NCBI GenBank assembly: GCA_012735575.1
Contig: JAAYGY010000057.1
Span: 1 to 42,330, forward strand
Length of the DNA stretch: 42,330 nucleotides
Source: Clostridiales bacterium
Lineage (GTDB): Bacteria; Bacillota; Clostridia; Caldicoprobacterales; UBA3941
Direction: 5' to 3'
This document shows, piece by piece, positions 8,776 to 17,663 of this stretch. Made by a program: the position numbers and the translations under genes. The stretch's first letter is position 1. Every line of letters begins with the position of its first letter. The notes beneath the pieces are model-generated. The model was not told where the DNA came from. It saw only the letters and a program-made list of their open reading frames with translations, and did no database searches.

Positions 8776-10328
8776 CTAAATAGCCTCTGCAAGTGATACA
8801 TTGTACAATGAATAAAAATATCCCTTATCCTCCATAAGTTCGTCAAAGGTTCCGTGCTCAATTAATCTTCCTCTATTCATCACAAGGATCTTATCGTATT
8901 TCTTCATAGTACTCTCATTAAAGCGATGAGTAACGATAATCCTTGTCATTCCCTCAATATCCAAAACCGCATTTTCAACATTTAAGGCAGTTTCGTTATC
9001 CAATCCGCTGGTAGCCTCATCCATAAGGAGTATTGGTGTATCCCGGATTAAACTTCTAGCAATAGATATCCGCTGTTTCTCTCCACCTGAAAGGTTCTTT
9101 CCCCCTTCTCCACAGGAATAATCCCTGCCCTTTTCCTTTATTAACTGTAAAAGACCGGCACGCTCTATGGCACTGCTTAGCTTAGCTTCATCAAAGGATC
9201 GAAACATGGTTATATTATTTTCAATGCTGCTATCAAAGAGAAATACATCCTGTTGAATAATAGAGATTTGATCATAAAGACTGTCTAGATTTATTTCTCT
9301 TAGGGGAACACCATCAATTAATATGTCTCCATCATATTCATTATAATAACCCAGGATAAGCTTTAAGATTGTTGACTTTCCGCTTCCGCTGCTTCCTACA
9401 ATAGCATAATTTTTACCTTTTTCAAAGACATAGCTAAAGTCAGCCAAAGCTAAATTATCATTTTCATAGCTAAAGCACACATCTTTAAATACTATGGTCT
9501 CTTTAAATTCAGCTATCTGTATCCCCGTATCTGCTTCAGTTTCTTTTTCCTCTACCTCTTTTTCAATACGATTAATCAATTCAACAGCAGCCCGCCTATT
9601 GCTTATTAAAGGGGCTAGTTCTACTACCGGGGTTAATATATAGTTGCCCAATTGTATGAGAGCTATAACCGTACCAATTGTCATATCCCCTCTGAAAGCC
9701 AGATAAAAACCAGCAGTAAATATGGTAGTAAAAACAATTATGGAAGAAATATTACTATTTTAACAAGTTTTTTCCCATATTTTAAGGAAAACAATGTACT
9801 TATTATACAGACTACAGTCACAGTTAACCCTACCATCCAGTTCATCATAATCATTACAACGGCTGCTGCAACAAAGGCCAGTACTACCCTGATCAAATCC
9901 AGGCTTCCTATTAGATAGTGATTTTCTATTGAATGAAGATCATTAGAGAAAGCAGAAATTAATCGGGAAGAAACACCTCCCCTGAACTCTGAAATAGATT
10001 TATTCAACATTTTCGAAAAAACGCAATCCTTATATTGAGATAGAGCTGTTCTAAGATACCGGTTTTTATAGTTTCGCATGTATACAGCAATTACGGCATA
10101 AGTCAACATATAACTCCCTGTAATGATAAGCCCTCTTCTCAGCAATTGGTTGCTTAATTTTTCTACGGATTCTATAAAGTATTTCAGCATAAATGCCATG
10201 GCTATGTTCATAGCTGCATATAAAAGGATGGTCAATAGGGTCATAAAAAAATTAAGCCTATTTCCTTTAAAAAACTGTTTTTTGCACTCTATATTACCTT
10301 TTTTCATGAAGTAAAGACTCTTTTTCAT
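8776..10328 (-). pseudogene. ABC exporter (fused 6-TM permease + ATPase) interrupted by a one-base frameshift
   Basis: The first part (10328 to about 9760) encodes the transmembrane half starting MKKSLYFMKKGNIECKKQFF, with membrane helices and the loop SEFRGGVSSRLISAFSNDLHSIEN. It runs off frame after YGKKLVK and stops at 9738. The second part (about 9757 to 8776) holds the last helix (IIVFTTIFTAGFYLAFRG) and a complete ATPase domain: Walker A GSSGSGKST, Q-loop IIQQDVFLFD, signature LSGGEKQR, Walker B ILLMDEATSGLD and H-loop VTHRF. One extra A in the run at 9758-9761 would restore an uninterrupted protein of about 518 residues. This is either a real mutation, slippage-dependent expression, or a sequencing error in a short homopolymer. 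The start at 10328 has GGGGGAAGG upstream, and a near-consensus promoter lies at 10470-10497. Such half-size exporters usually move peptides, lipids or drugs; no substrate gene adjoins. Confidence 0.85.
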
Positions 10329-10360
10329 TTTACCTTCCCCCGTATTTCCTCTATTGTGCT

Positions 10361-10430
10361 GGCACCTTGTTTTTTGATAAAACAAATTGAAAAAGCTAGT
10401 ACAAGAGGTTAAATTGTTCAAACAGGTGCC
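10361..10430 (-). other. Structured leader of the ABC exporter transcript
   Basis: GGCACCTTGTTT (10361-10372) is complementary to AAACAGGTGCC (10420-10430) apart from one bulged base. The stem would lie in the roughly 135-base untranslated leader between the promoter at 10470-10497 and the start codon. It matches no riboswitch class I recognise. Confidence 0.4.
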
Positions 10431-10469
10431 TTTGATATGAAAGTTTCTTTAACTGGCTCTTCTACAATT

Positions 10470-10497
10470 ATTATAATCATTGTATAAAATATGTCAA
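10470..10497 (-). promoter_or_regulatory. Near-consensus sigma-A promoter for the ABC exporter
   Basis: On the minus strand TTGACA (10492-10497), a 16-base spacer and TATAAT (10470-10475). Both hexamers are perfect. It points at the exporter gene and leaves a leader of about 135 bases. Confidence 0.7.
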
Positions 10498-10631
10498 TAT
10501 CTAAATTAAATAATTTAATATTATATTCCGTATAAATTAATATATTTAATGTCAGTATTAATATGTGCCGGAGTGGAAGGTTTCTGTTGCTTCAGGTATA
10601 TGTGTATGTGTGAATATAGTAACGGGCCTAT

Positions 10632-11114
10632 TTATCTATATTTGGCTTCATTGCCTGCTCTTTTTAAGATTTCATTAGGCGTTTCTTCTATAAAAGTCTT
10701 ATAGAGGCTTTCAACTGTAAAACCTATGTATCCTTTTTTATCCCTCATTTGCTCCCGCTTTTTAATGGTTTCTATATCAGGGTTTAAAACTATAACATAA
10801 GTAGGGCAGGGTTTTAAAAGATCTACAAAGTACGAAAGTTTTTGTTCCAGAAAATTATCCTGCACAACAACAGTAAAGCCATTGTTATAGTATTCTATAG
10901 CTACTTTTGCAGCTATTGAGTATCTCATATCCAACTGCCTTAGAGCCTCTTTACTTGGATTTTCACACATTTCCTGTCTTCCAGTTACAATCATCCTCCT
11001 AAAAATATCACCGCGAAGATGGACGCATTTATCTAATTTTCTTGCCAATGCTTCAGCAACAGTTGATTTTCCGGATGCCATTACGCCGGTAATTACATAT
11101 ATGGCTCTCTCCAC
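10632..11114 (-). CDS. P-loop kinase-like NTPase (AAA_33 / chloramphenicol phosphotransferase-like)
   Basis: The 160-residue protein starts with a P-loop, YVITGVMASGKSTVAEALA (residues 6-24), followed by HLRGDIFRRMI and a second strand VVVQDNFL. This is the pattern of small zeta-toxin or chloramphenicol-phosphotransferase-like kinases that phosphorylate small molecules. Substrate unknown. The start is GTG at 11114 with GGAGGATTATT upstream. Relatives I remember are about 175-190 residues, with a conserved stretch between an ETP motif and a final helix of the form EILKRA. Here EETP runs straight into NEILKRAGNEAKYR, which looks like a short in-frame deletion, perhaps between two TP sites. That deletion is from memory and unproven. 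It is followed, 304 bases on, by the exporter gene on the same strand. Confidence 0.7.
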   Translation of the reverse strand: MERAIYVITGVMASGKSTVAEALARKLDKCVHLRGDIFRRMIVTGRQEMCENPSKEALRQLDMRYSIAAKVAIEYYNNGFTVVVQDNFLEQKLSYFVDLLKPCPTYVIVLNPDIETIKKREQMRDKKGYIGFTVESLYKTFIEETPNEILKRAGNEAKYR

Positions 11115-11289
11115 AATAATCCTCCATACTTCTTTATAATTTTTAATAATTCTATTTTATACCATATTAGTATAAAAATCACCTGGATCTTTGAATTGAA
11201 AGTAATTTTTTCTTTTAACCCTTGCATTCTAAAGAGTTTTACTATAAAATAGTTTTTTTGGGCTTGCCTGTGTCTATGCTATAAATAGA

Positions 11290-11318
11290 TTGAAAAATTG
11301 GATAATTCAGGTTATTAT
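11290..11318 (+). promoter_or_regulatory. Candidate sigma-A promoter for the HD-GYP gene
   Basis: TTGAAA (11290-11295), 17 bases, TATTAT (11313-11318), about 60 bases before the start codon at 11379. Confidence 0.45.
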
Positions 11319-11378
11319 CTATAACTGATAAATAATAGATAAAACAAACTCTATTTTTATGGAAAGGAGGTAAATCAA

Positions 11379-12212
11379 ATGGCTGAGTATTACGCTACAG
11401 ATGATATTTACAGCGAAGATGGGATATTGCTAGTAAGTAAAGGCAAGAAAATAACTAATAAAGCCATTCAAAAGCTTCAACGATATGAAAATTTACAACT
11501 CAAAGATCTGATTGTACCAGCCAATAATAGACTTAATAAACAGAGTAAAAGGCTAAGTAAGTACACTGATCATACAATCGAATCATTTGAAACAAGGAAA
11601 AATATACGTCCCAGTTATAACCTGGAACGAGCCAGCGAAATACTAGGCTCAATAATCTTTGAATCTAAAACTAAACCTTGGTGGATTTACGTTAATTCCT
11701 TGGGCAACTACCTGGACAGGCTTTATACCCACTCTATCGATGTAGCCATAATTTCACTGATAATGGCTATAGAACTAGGCTACAGCAGCAAAGAGCTTTG
11801 GAATTTAGGAATAGGAGCTCTGTTACACGATGTAGGAAAACTGTTGATCCCAAAAACCATACTGGAAAAAGATGAACCTTTGACCGATATAGAGCAGGCT
11901 TTTATAAAACAGCATTGTGAATTAGGTGTAAGCTCCCTTGCAAGCTTTGAGTTTTCTGAACAATACACAGACATTGTCCTTCAGCATCACGAACGAATTG
12001 ATGGCAGCGGCTTTCCAAATGGATTAAAAGGTGACGAGATTTCACAGAATGCTAAAATTGTAATTGTTGCTGATGTCGTTGATTTAATCACTACATATCG
12101 CGCTCATAATAAACCAAAGAATATGAATACTGCAATAAGAAAATTAAAGATTGCAACAGATAAATATCCTCAAGATTTAGTTGACCTGTTGGAAAAAATC
12201 CTGGAACAATAA
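11379..12212 (+). CDS. HD-GYP domain protein, probable c-di-GMP phosphodiesterase
   Basis: The 277-residue protein has an N-terminal region (1-100) without a recognised sensor domain and an HD-GYP domain (about 105-265). The metal-binding residues are present: H118, H150-D151 (LLHDVGK), H179 and H203-H204. The signature reads HHERIDGSGFP with a GLKGDEI tail, so the Tyr of GYP is Phe. VIVADVVDLITTY near residue 230 matches the conserved helix that follows. HD-GYP enzymes hydrolyse c-di-GMP to pGpG or GMP. Phe in this motif occurs in the family, but its effect here is unknown. The domain is cut short at the C-terminus compared with longer members. The start has the strong site AAAGGAGG. It lies alone, convergent with the DUF2284 gene. 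Confidence 0.85.
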   Translation: MAEYYATDDIYSEDGILLVSKGKKITNKAIQKLQRYENLQLKDLIVPANNRLNKQSKRLSKYTDHTIESFETRKNIRPSYNLERASEILGSIIFESKTKPWWIYVNSLGNYLDRLYTHSIDVAIISLIMAIELGYSSKELWNLGIGALLHDVGKLLIPKTILEKDEPLTDIEQAFIKQHCELGVSSLASFEFSEQYTDIVLQHHERIDGSGFPNGLKGDEISQNAKIVIVADVVDLITTYRAHNKPKNMNTAIRKLKIATDKYPQDLVDLLEKILEQ

Positions 12213-12402
12213 AAATATCGAAAATAATTACCAACCTGAATTATCCGCGTTTTCCAAATCATGCCAATTAAGCTAGATTATACTGCCTCATCTAATTATT
12301 TTTTAATCCTACACGGCGATAAGTTCTAAATGCTAATATATCCAAATTGTCCCATAAATTCTGTAATCCAGTTTTGCAAATTGATCATCCTTACCATTTT
12401 TA

Positions 12403-12945
12403 TTATATATCTAACTTTTTAAAAAGTAATAAGCCAAAATATGTTACCGTATTCTCTCCATTAATATATTTTATATTTGCCAATCTAGCAAGGCTACTGA
12501 CCATTATACCAAAACCTTCAACAGACGGAAAGAGCTTATCAGGAAATCTACAAGGCTCATATGGATATGTACACTTGTTACATCTAATGCAACCTTCATT
12601 TGACAATAATAAAAAATCTGATAATTTGCCTTTCACCAAATCAGCAAGTCTGTCACAAACTTTTTTAAACTCTTTGTGTCCATACATCATACCTTCATAA
12701 TCAAAAGAATCTTCCAAATCATATTTTGCACTAAAAACCAAAGCCTTGTCATATTGCAGACATTTTTCCCTACACTCAACAACTGTGCCAACAGCAGGAG
12801 GGCAAGCCCATGTTTTGCTGTAGTTTCTACAAACATTACCTTGGCATAAACTACGTACTTCATCTGAAAAAACAATTTGTTTTGTTTCTATTATCCCATA
12901 TTGATAAATACCAATATTTTGCAACAAAGATTTCTCAAAGACCAT
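12403..12945 (-). CDS. DUF2284 cysteine-rich putative metal-binding protein
   Basis: The protein has 180 residues and about ten cysteines. It includes CRNYSKTWACPPAVGTVVEC in the N-terminal half and GCIRCNKCTYPYEPCRFP (about residues 118-136), a ferredoxin-like C-x2-C-x2-C plus later Cys that could hold an iron-sulfur cluster. This is the signature of DUF2284, annotated as predicted metal-binding; its biochemical role is not known. It keeps the C-terminal motif SVEGFGIMVSSLA found in the family. The start at 12945 follows GGGGGTAAT. It is monocistronic and convergent with the HD-GYP gene; no clear hairpin is seen between them. Confidence 0.8.
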   Translation of the reverse strand: MVFEKSLLQNIGIYQYGIIETKQIVFSDEVRSLCQGNVCRNYSKTWACPPAVGTVVECREKCLQYDKALVFSAKYDLEDSFDYEGMMYGHKEFKKVCDRLADLVKGKLSDFLLLSNEGCIRCNKCTYPYEPCRFPDKLFPSVEGFGIMVSSLARLANIKYINGENTVTYFGLLLFKKLDI

Positions 12946-13299
12946 ATTACCCCCACAAATTAATTATCTTATTTTTGCAACTACTTTTGCCATAGAAATA
13001 ATTTTATATTATATAAAACTATCAATCTATATCATTTATCTCTATTTTACACCATATACTCTGTAAAAACATCTATATTCTTAGAACATATCTAAAACAC
13101 ACTCCTCCCCAAAAGTGAAGCTTGGAAATTGGGCTTGTACATGCTGAAAGCGTAAAAACTAGTAATAATGAGATTACTAGTATACTCTTTTTCATAATGA
13201 ATTTCTCCAAATAATTGTTCTTACTTATACAGACATATGGATAATAGCATTGTAAAAAGACTTTGCATCAAAATCTACTGTATATCAAAATGCTAAAAT
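12946..13299. other. Gene-poor gap with one short inverted repeat
   Basis: I see no coding frame here on either strand. The one structure is ACTAGTAAT-6-ATTACTAGT at 13158-13181, followed on the plus strand by ATACTCTTTTTC, a weak terminator-like hairpin with no gene in front of it. It may be the relic of a lost gene or element. Confidence 0.4.
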
Positions 13300-13333
13300 A
13301 ATAATAGACAGCTAAATTTAGCTGTCTATTATT
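13300..13333 (-). terminator. Palindromic terminator after the GH38 gene
   Basis: A perfect 34-base palindrome (two 17-base arms, AATAATAGACAGCTAAA and its complement) begins 8 bases after the mannosidase stop codon. The T-run beyond it on the minus strand is short, so termination may be inefficient, but the position fits the end of the mannose-glycan operon. Confidence 0.7.
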
Positions 13334-13341
13334 AAGGTCCT

Positions 13342-16300
13342 TTATATACTTATTTTATAGGTCTTTATTTCAAAAGGCTTAATCTCTATGTCAAATCCAT
13401 GGTCGCTTAGGGTTACAGGCACTATCTCCTCTTCAATCAGATTGCATTCTGTTATGGAAGATGCTTTTATACCCAGACTTACATGAGCCTTGGTCAATGC
13501 CCTGTCGCACTCATACATACGAACAATGATTCCAGACCCATCTTCAGCCTCTTTTATAGTTTCTATAATGACGTTACTCTTATCTACAGAAATTAATGAG
13601 CTTTGACTTCCAGGAACTCCCCCTTTAAGGGCATAAGCCGGCTGGTTTAGCTTGTAAGCTTCTTGCACTGTTCCACCTTCTCGCCAGTTACCAGCATGGG
13701 GATACAGGGCATAGGTAATATAGTGTTCTTCATAATCCGTCACAGGATTGGGCTCAATACCAGATTTAATGAGAGTAATGGCCAGGTTTCCATCTTTTAC
13801 TGAATGGCCATATTTACAATCATTGAGTAGGCTTACCCCGTAATGTCCCTCTGACAGATCAACCCACTTATGTGCACAGCTTTCAAACCTTGCCACATCC
13901 CAGCTGGTGTTGGTATGAACCTTTCTGGTTACATGGCCAAACTGGATTTCAAAGGTGGCTTCATCGGTATGAATATTAAGTGGAAAATGTACCTTTAGTA
14001 GATGCTGATGTTCTTTCCAGTCAACATAGGTCTCAAAGTCAATCCTTCTGCTATCCCTGTAGAAATAAATCTTTTGCTTTATAAGGGAATTGCTAATCTT
14101 GCGATCAATTTCAAGGGTAGCACGAAGAGTTCCCACTTCAGTCCATTCCAGTCTTTCAACCTGGTCAGCATCCCAATATTTTTCAGTATAGAAAATGTCA
14201 ATATCCCAGTTATCATAGTACATGGGCTTATCTTCATACATACGGAACAGGTTAGCCTGCTCACCATCCTGAAGAATCTGCCTTTGATTTTCTTTATCAT
14301 ATATTTCAGTAAACATTCCATTTTGGCCCAGTTTAATCCTATAGAAAGGAGTTTCCAGGTTATAATCATCTTTCAGGATAAAAGATTCAGAAGATACGTC
14401 TATTTCTTCTGCTACCACTTCTTCTACAATTTCAAAGGTTTTACTTCCCTTTGAAGGAATTCCTTCTACATAGGCAATTGCTCCATCAGGTGTCTGCTGG
14501 ACGGGATATACATTACCCTTTTCATCTTTTAATCCAGCTGCCTTAAGTTCACCTAAATTAATAATATCATCCCGCTTAAAGCCCAGAGTATTATATACTG
14601 TAAGCCCCTTTCCACCATCTGTTAAAGCCTTAAGTCTTTCTTTAAGAAGAGATGTAGCTGTCTTTTTTACCTCAGCATACTCTTTCTTGGTTACCTCATA
14701 TACCTCATATATAGAAGTTCCCGGTAGTATATCGTGGAACTGATTTATAAGTATGGTTTTCCACAGCCTATCCAATTCTTCCTTGGGATAGGGTATGCCT
14801 TTTAGTCTCTGCGCCAGCACAGATAATAGCTCCAGATCCATTAAGAGAATCTCGTTCTTTCGATTAGAACGTTTATTCCTGCCCATTGAAGTATAGGTTC
14901 CTCGGTGATATTCGAAATAGAATTCCCCTTCCCATACCGGAAGTCTTCTGTTATCCTTAACCCGTTCTTCCAATTCCTCGAAATACTTTCGGGTAAATTC
15001 CTGCCTGACTTTGGGTATGCCTTTTATACCCTTTTCCATACGCCTGGATGTCTCCAACATTTCCCTGGTTGGGCCTCCGCCTCCATCACCATGGCCATAG
15101 GAAATCAAGATATCGTTATTTATCTTCTTATTCTGATAACGTTCCCAGCCACCCATTATAGCATCAGGATGTAAAATACCGTTATATGTGGTAAAGAAGT
15201 TTTTATTTGGATCTTGGCCTATTCCAACAGTGGTAATAAAGTGAGCCAGCACTTCGGTACCATCAATCCCTCTCCAACGCATTGTATCATAGGGAATTTT
15301 GTTAAACTGATTCCAAGCCAGCTTTGTGGTCATAAAATAATCAATTCCGCTTTTCTTCATAATCTGGGGCAGGGCACCGGAATAGCCAAACACGTCTGGC
15401 AGCCAAAGCACTCTATTATCTACTCCAAACTCTTCCTTAAAGAATCTTTTTCCATAAACAAACTGACGTACCAAAGACTCCCCGGAAGTAACATTACAGT
15501 CGGCTTCAACCCACATACCGCCTTCTGGCTCCCAGCGTCCCTCTTTTACCCTTTCCTTAATACGGCTATAAAGCTCTGGATATCTTTCCTTCAGGAAATA
15601 ATAAAGCTGAGGTTGGCTGGACATAAACTTGTAATTAGGATATTCATCCATTAGTTTTAAGACGGTGGCAAAACTTCTGCTTACCTTTTCTTTGGTCTGT
15701 TCTACTGTCCACCACCAGGCAACATCAATATGGGTATGACCGATACAGGTTGCAATAATATCACTGTAGCCTGCCATATCTTCATATAGGGTTTTATCGA
15801 TATAAGCCTTGGCTTCATTCAATGATTTATAGAAATCCTCTGAGTGAGGCCTTCTTAAATCCAGGTAGTTAATAGTGTTATTTAAAATCTCCTCTATTGC
15901 AAGCCGGTTCTGGTCTTCCTCGTCCATACGGGAAAATGCCTCTAGAGGTACCTTTAGGTCATAGTACAATTCTACAATTTTAGGATCTATCTCCTGAACT
16001 TCTGCAATAAGCTGAAATTCGCTATGTTCGGTTCCAGTATAAGCCTGAAGATCAAAACGATATGTATCTCCTGCTTTAGCAGATCTGGTTATTAGCACCT
16101 CTCTATGATTGGTATCAAGCCCTTGGGTAGCTACTCCATTTACAAAGAGAAGAAACTGAGGGTTTCTGGCATCCCATCCCTCAATTTGTGTTTTCACCTT
16201 TAACCACATGGGTTTATTATCCAAGCACTCCGGAACTGTGAAATCTATTCGGAACCAGTAATGTTGATCCGGTCCATACCAGTACATTAGTTTGCTATCG

Positions 16301-16455
16301 AAAGGCTTAAACTCCACCTCTGAAGCATCTGCATCCTCTGGGCATAAATAATTGCCTTCCTTGTATAAAAGGTTTTCTATGGGAATCTTTTGAACTGCTG
16401 CTAACTTTGCCAGCTGATCGCAAATTACTCCAACCCGTTTATCAATATATCTCAT
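13342..16455 (-). CDS. Alpha-mannosidase, glycoside hydrolase family 38
   Basis: The 1037-residue protein has the GH38 layout: an N-terminal beta-rich domain, the catalytic domain, then a long beta-sandwich C-terminus. Zinc-site residues appear in GHTHIDVAWWWTVEQTKEK (H240, H242 and D244). The nucleophile Asp is D319 in GGMWVEADCNVTSGES. LWLPDVFGYSGALPQIMKKS and GHGDGGGGPT are further family motifs. It removes alpha-linked mannose with retention of configuration. There is no signal peptide, so it acts in the cytoplasm on imported oligosaccharides. I start it at 16455 (GGAGGATAAT upstream) rather than five codons earlier. It is the last gene of the unit permease-permease-lipoprotein-GH130-GH38. 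Pairing with GH130 suggests substrates containing both alpha- and beta-mannosyl links, such as N-glycan cores; this is inference. Confidence 0.95.
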   Translation of the reverse strand: MRYIDKRVGVICDQLAKLAAVQKIPIENLLYKEGNYLCPEDADASEVEFKPFDSKLMYWYGPDQHYWFRIDFTVPECLDNKPMWLKVKTQIEGWDARNPQFLLFVNGVATQGLDTNHREVLITRSAKAGDTYRFDLQAYTGTEHSEFQLIAEVQEIDPKIVELYYDLKVPLEAFSRMDEEDQNRLAIEEILNNTINYLDLRRPHSEDFYKSLNEAKAYIDKTLYEDMAGYSDIIATCIGHTHIDVAWWWTVEQTKEKVSRSFATVLKLMDEYPNYKFMSSQPQLYYFLKERYPELYSRIKERVKEGRWEPEGGMWVEADCNVTSGESLVRQFVYGKRFFKEEFGVDNRVLWLPDVFGYSGALPQIMKKSGIDYFMTTKLAWNQFNKIPYDTMRWRGIDGTEVLAHFITTVGIGQDPNKNFFTTYNGILHPDAIMGGWERYQNKKINNDILISYGHGDGGGGPTREMLETSRRMEKGIKGIPKVRQEFTRKYFEELEERVKDNRRLPVWEGEFYFEYHRGTYTSMGRNKRSNRKNEILLMDLELLSVLAQRLKGIPYPKEELDRLWKTILINQFHDILPGTSIYEVYEVTKKEYAEVKKTATSLLKERLKALTDGGKGLTVYNTLGFKRDDIINLGELKAAGLKDEKGNVYPVQQTPDGAIAYVEGIPSKGSKTFEIVEEVVAEEIDVSSESFILKDDYNLETPFYRIKLGQNGMFTEIYDKENQRQILQDGEQANLFRMYEDKPMYYDNWDIDIFYTEKYWDADQVERLEWTEVGTLRATLEIDRKISNSLIKQKIYFYRDSRRIDFETYVDWKEHQHLLKVHFPLNIHTDEATFEIQFGHVTRKVHTNTSWDVARFESCAHKWVDLSEGHYGVSLLNDCKYGHSVKDGNLAITLIKSGIEPNPVTDYEEHYITYALYPHAGNWREGGTVQEAYKLNQPAYALKGGVPGSQSSLISVDKSNVIIETIKEAEDGSGIIVRMYECDRALTKAHVSLGIKASSITECNLIEEEIVPVTLSDHGFDIEIKPFEIKTYKISI

Positions 16456-16481
16456 ATTATCCTCCAGCAACTTAATTTTAT

Positions 16482-16512
16482 TGCCTTAGCAAATATAATA
16501 TTTGCTAAGGCA
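16482..16512 (-). other. Intercistronic stem-loop between GH130 and GH38
   Basis: A perfect 15-bp stem with a one-base centre (TGCCTTAGCAAATAT and its complement). No T-run follows on the minus strand, so it is more likely an mRNA stability or processing element than a strong terminator. It lies 27 bases before the GH38 start codon. Confidence 0.65.
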
Positions 16513-16572
16513 TATATAAAATATACTAACATGATATATATTAAACATTAAAATTTAGTATACAAGTAATTA

Positions 16573-17565
16573 TCATAGAGGATTCTCCTTCATATGGTTA
16601 ATCAGTTCATCTACAGTTGTAAACGCTAAACCTGTAACAGTATCTGCACAACCATAATATATGGCAATCCTTCCAGTATCGGCATCAGTTAAAGCTGCAC
16701 AGGGGAATACTACATTTGGTACATCACCCACGCACTCATATAGCTCGTAGGGTGCCAGGATATAGTCTTTTGAACGCATCTTGACCTTCCAGGGCTCATC
16801 CAGATCAAGCAGGGCACATCCCATACGGTATACAAATCCATTACAGGTGGTTATTACTCCATGATAGATAAGCAGCCAGCCTTCACTGGTTTCAATAGGT
16901 ATAGGACCAGCACCAATCTTTGTAGACTGCCATGCTGATTCATCCCCTTTTACAGTACCCATGACATAGCGATGACGTCCCCAGTACTCCATGTCAGGGC
17001 TTTGGCTGTAGAAAATATCCCCAAAAGGTGTATGCCCTGTATCACTGGGCCTGCTTAGCATGGCGTATTTACCCTTTATCTTTCTGGGAAAGAGCACGCC
17101 ATTTCTGTTATAGGGCAAGAAAGCATTTTCCAGCTGATAGAATTTCTTAAAGTCAAAGGTATAAGCTACACCAATGGTAGGGCCGTGATAGCCGTTACAC
17201 CATGTTATATAGTATCTGTCTTCAATAAAACATACACGGGGGTCATACCTGTATTCCCGCTTTAAAATCTCCTCATCTGCACCTTCAAACTGAATTGGCG
17301 TATCACTGATTTTCCAGTTGATACCATCATCACTAAAGCCTGCAAATATATCCATGCTGATGGATTTGCTGTCGCATCGAAAAACTCCTGCAAATTTTCC
17401 TTCAAAGGGTACTACTGCACTGTTGAAAATACTGTTGGATCTTTTTGTTTGATTCCTTTGTATTATAGGGTTTTGGCTGTAACGCCATACCGGATCCTTA
17501 CATCCTTCCGGCTTGTCCTGCCATGGTATATTAGGCAGGGATTGTCCAATAATTTTTGCTGTCAT
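16573..17565 (-). CDS. GH130 mannoside phosphorylase (UhgbMP/RaMP2-like)
   Basis: The 330-residue protein has the five-bladed propeller motifs of GH130. It begins with [16 protein letters not shown], then [20 protein letters not shown]108 in YRYDPRV corresponds to the general acid. [15 protein letters not shown] and KIGAGPIPI plus GWLLIYHGV carry the residues that usually bind phosphate and substrate. These enzymes cleave a terminal beta-mannosyl bond with inorganic phosphate, giving alpha-mannose-1-phosphate. The sequence looks closest to the group acting on Man-beta-1,4-GlcNAc or beta-1,4-mannooligosaccharides, but I cannot separate these from sequence alone. The start at 17565 has AAAGGAGGATAAA upstream; an in-frame Met 32 codons earlier falls inside the preceding stem-loop region. 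It has no signal peptide and is cytoplasmic. Confidence 0.9.
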   Translation of the reverse strand: MTAKIIGQSLPNIPWQDKPEGCKDPVWRYSQNPIIQRNQTKRSNSIFNSAVVPFEGKFAGVFRCDSKSISMDIFAGFSDDGINWKISDTPIQFEGADEEILKREYRYDPRVCFIEDRYYITWCNGYHGPTIGVAYTFDFKKFYQLENAFLPYNRNGVLFPRKIKGKYAMLSRPSDTGHTPFGDIFYSQSPDMEYWGRHRYVMGTVKGDESAWQSTKIGAGPIPIETSEGWLLIYHGVITTCNGFVYRMGCALLDLDEPWKVKMRSKDYILAPYELYECVGDVPNVVFPCAALTDADTGRIAIYYGCADTVTGLAFTTVDELINHMKENPL

Positions 17566-17611
17566 TTTATCCTCCTTTAAGCTGTTTGCATGTATAATTT
17601 TATTTTTATGT

Positions 17612-17651
17612 ATAATATTATAGGGAATTCGAAAATTCCCTATAATATTAT
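17612..17651 (-). other. Strong stem-loop directly after the solute-binding protein gene
   Basis: An 18-bp perfect stem (17612-17629 with 17634-17651) with a four-base loop that reads TTCG on the transcribed strand. It starts 12 bases after the lipoprotein stop codon. No long T-run follows. In sugar importer operons such hairpins protect the binding-protein mRNA and lower expression of the genes behind it; that role is inferred. Confidence 0.7.
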
Positions 17652-17663
17652 GGCTATTCATTT

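Noticed and set aside
12347-12700. Plus-strand frame of 117 codons opposite the DUF2284 gene
   Set aside because: It lies antisense to a clear family member with a good ribosome-binding site, so it is a shadow frame.
13158-13181. Terminator in the gap upstream of the GH38 end
   Set aside because: A 9-bp stem is present but no gene ends before it on the strand with the T-rich tail; kept only as a note on the gap.
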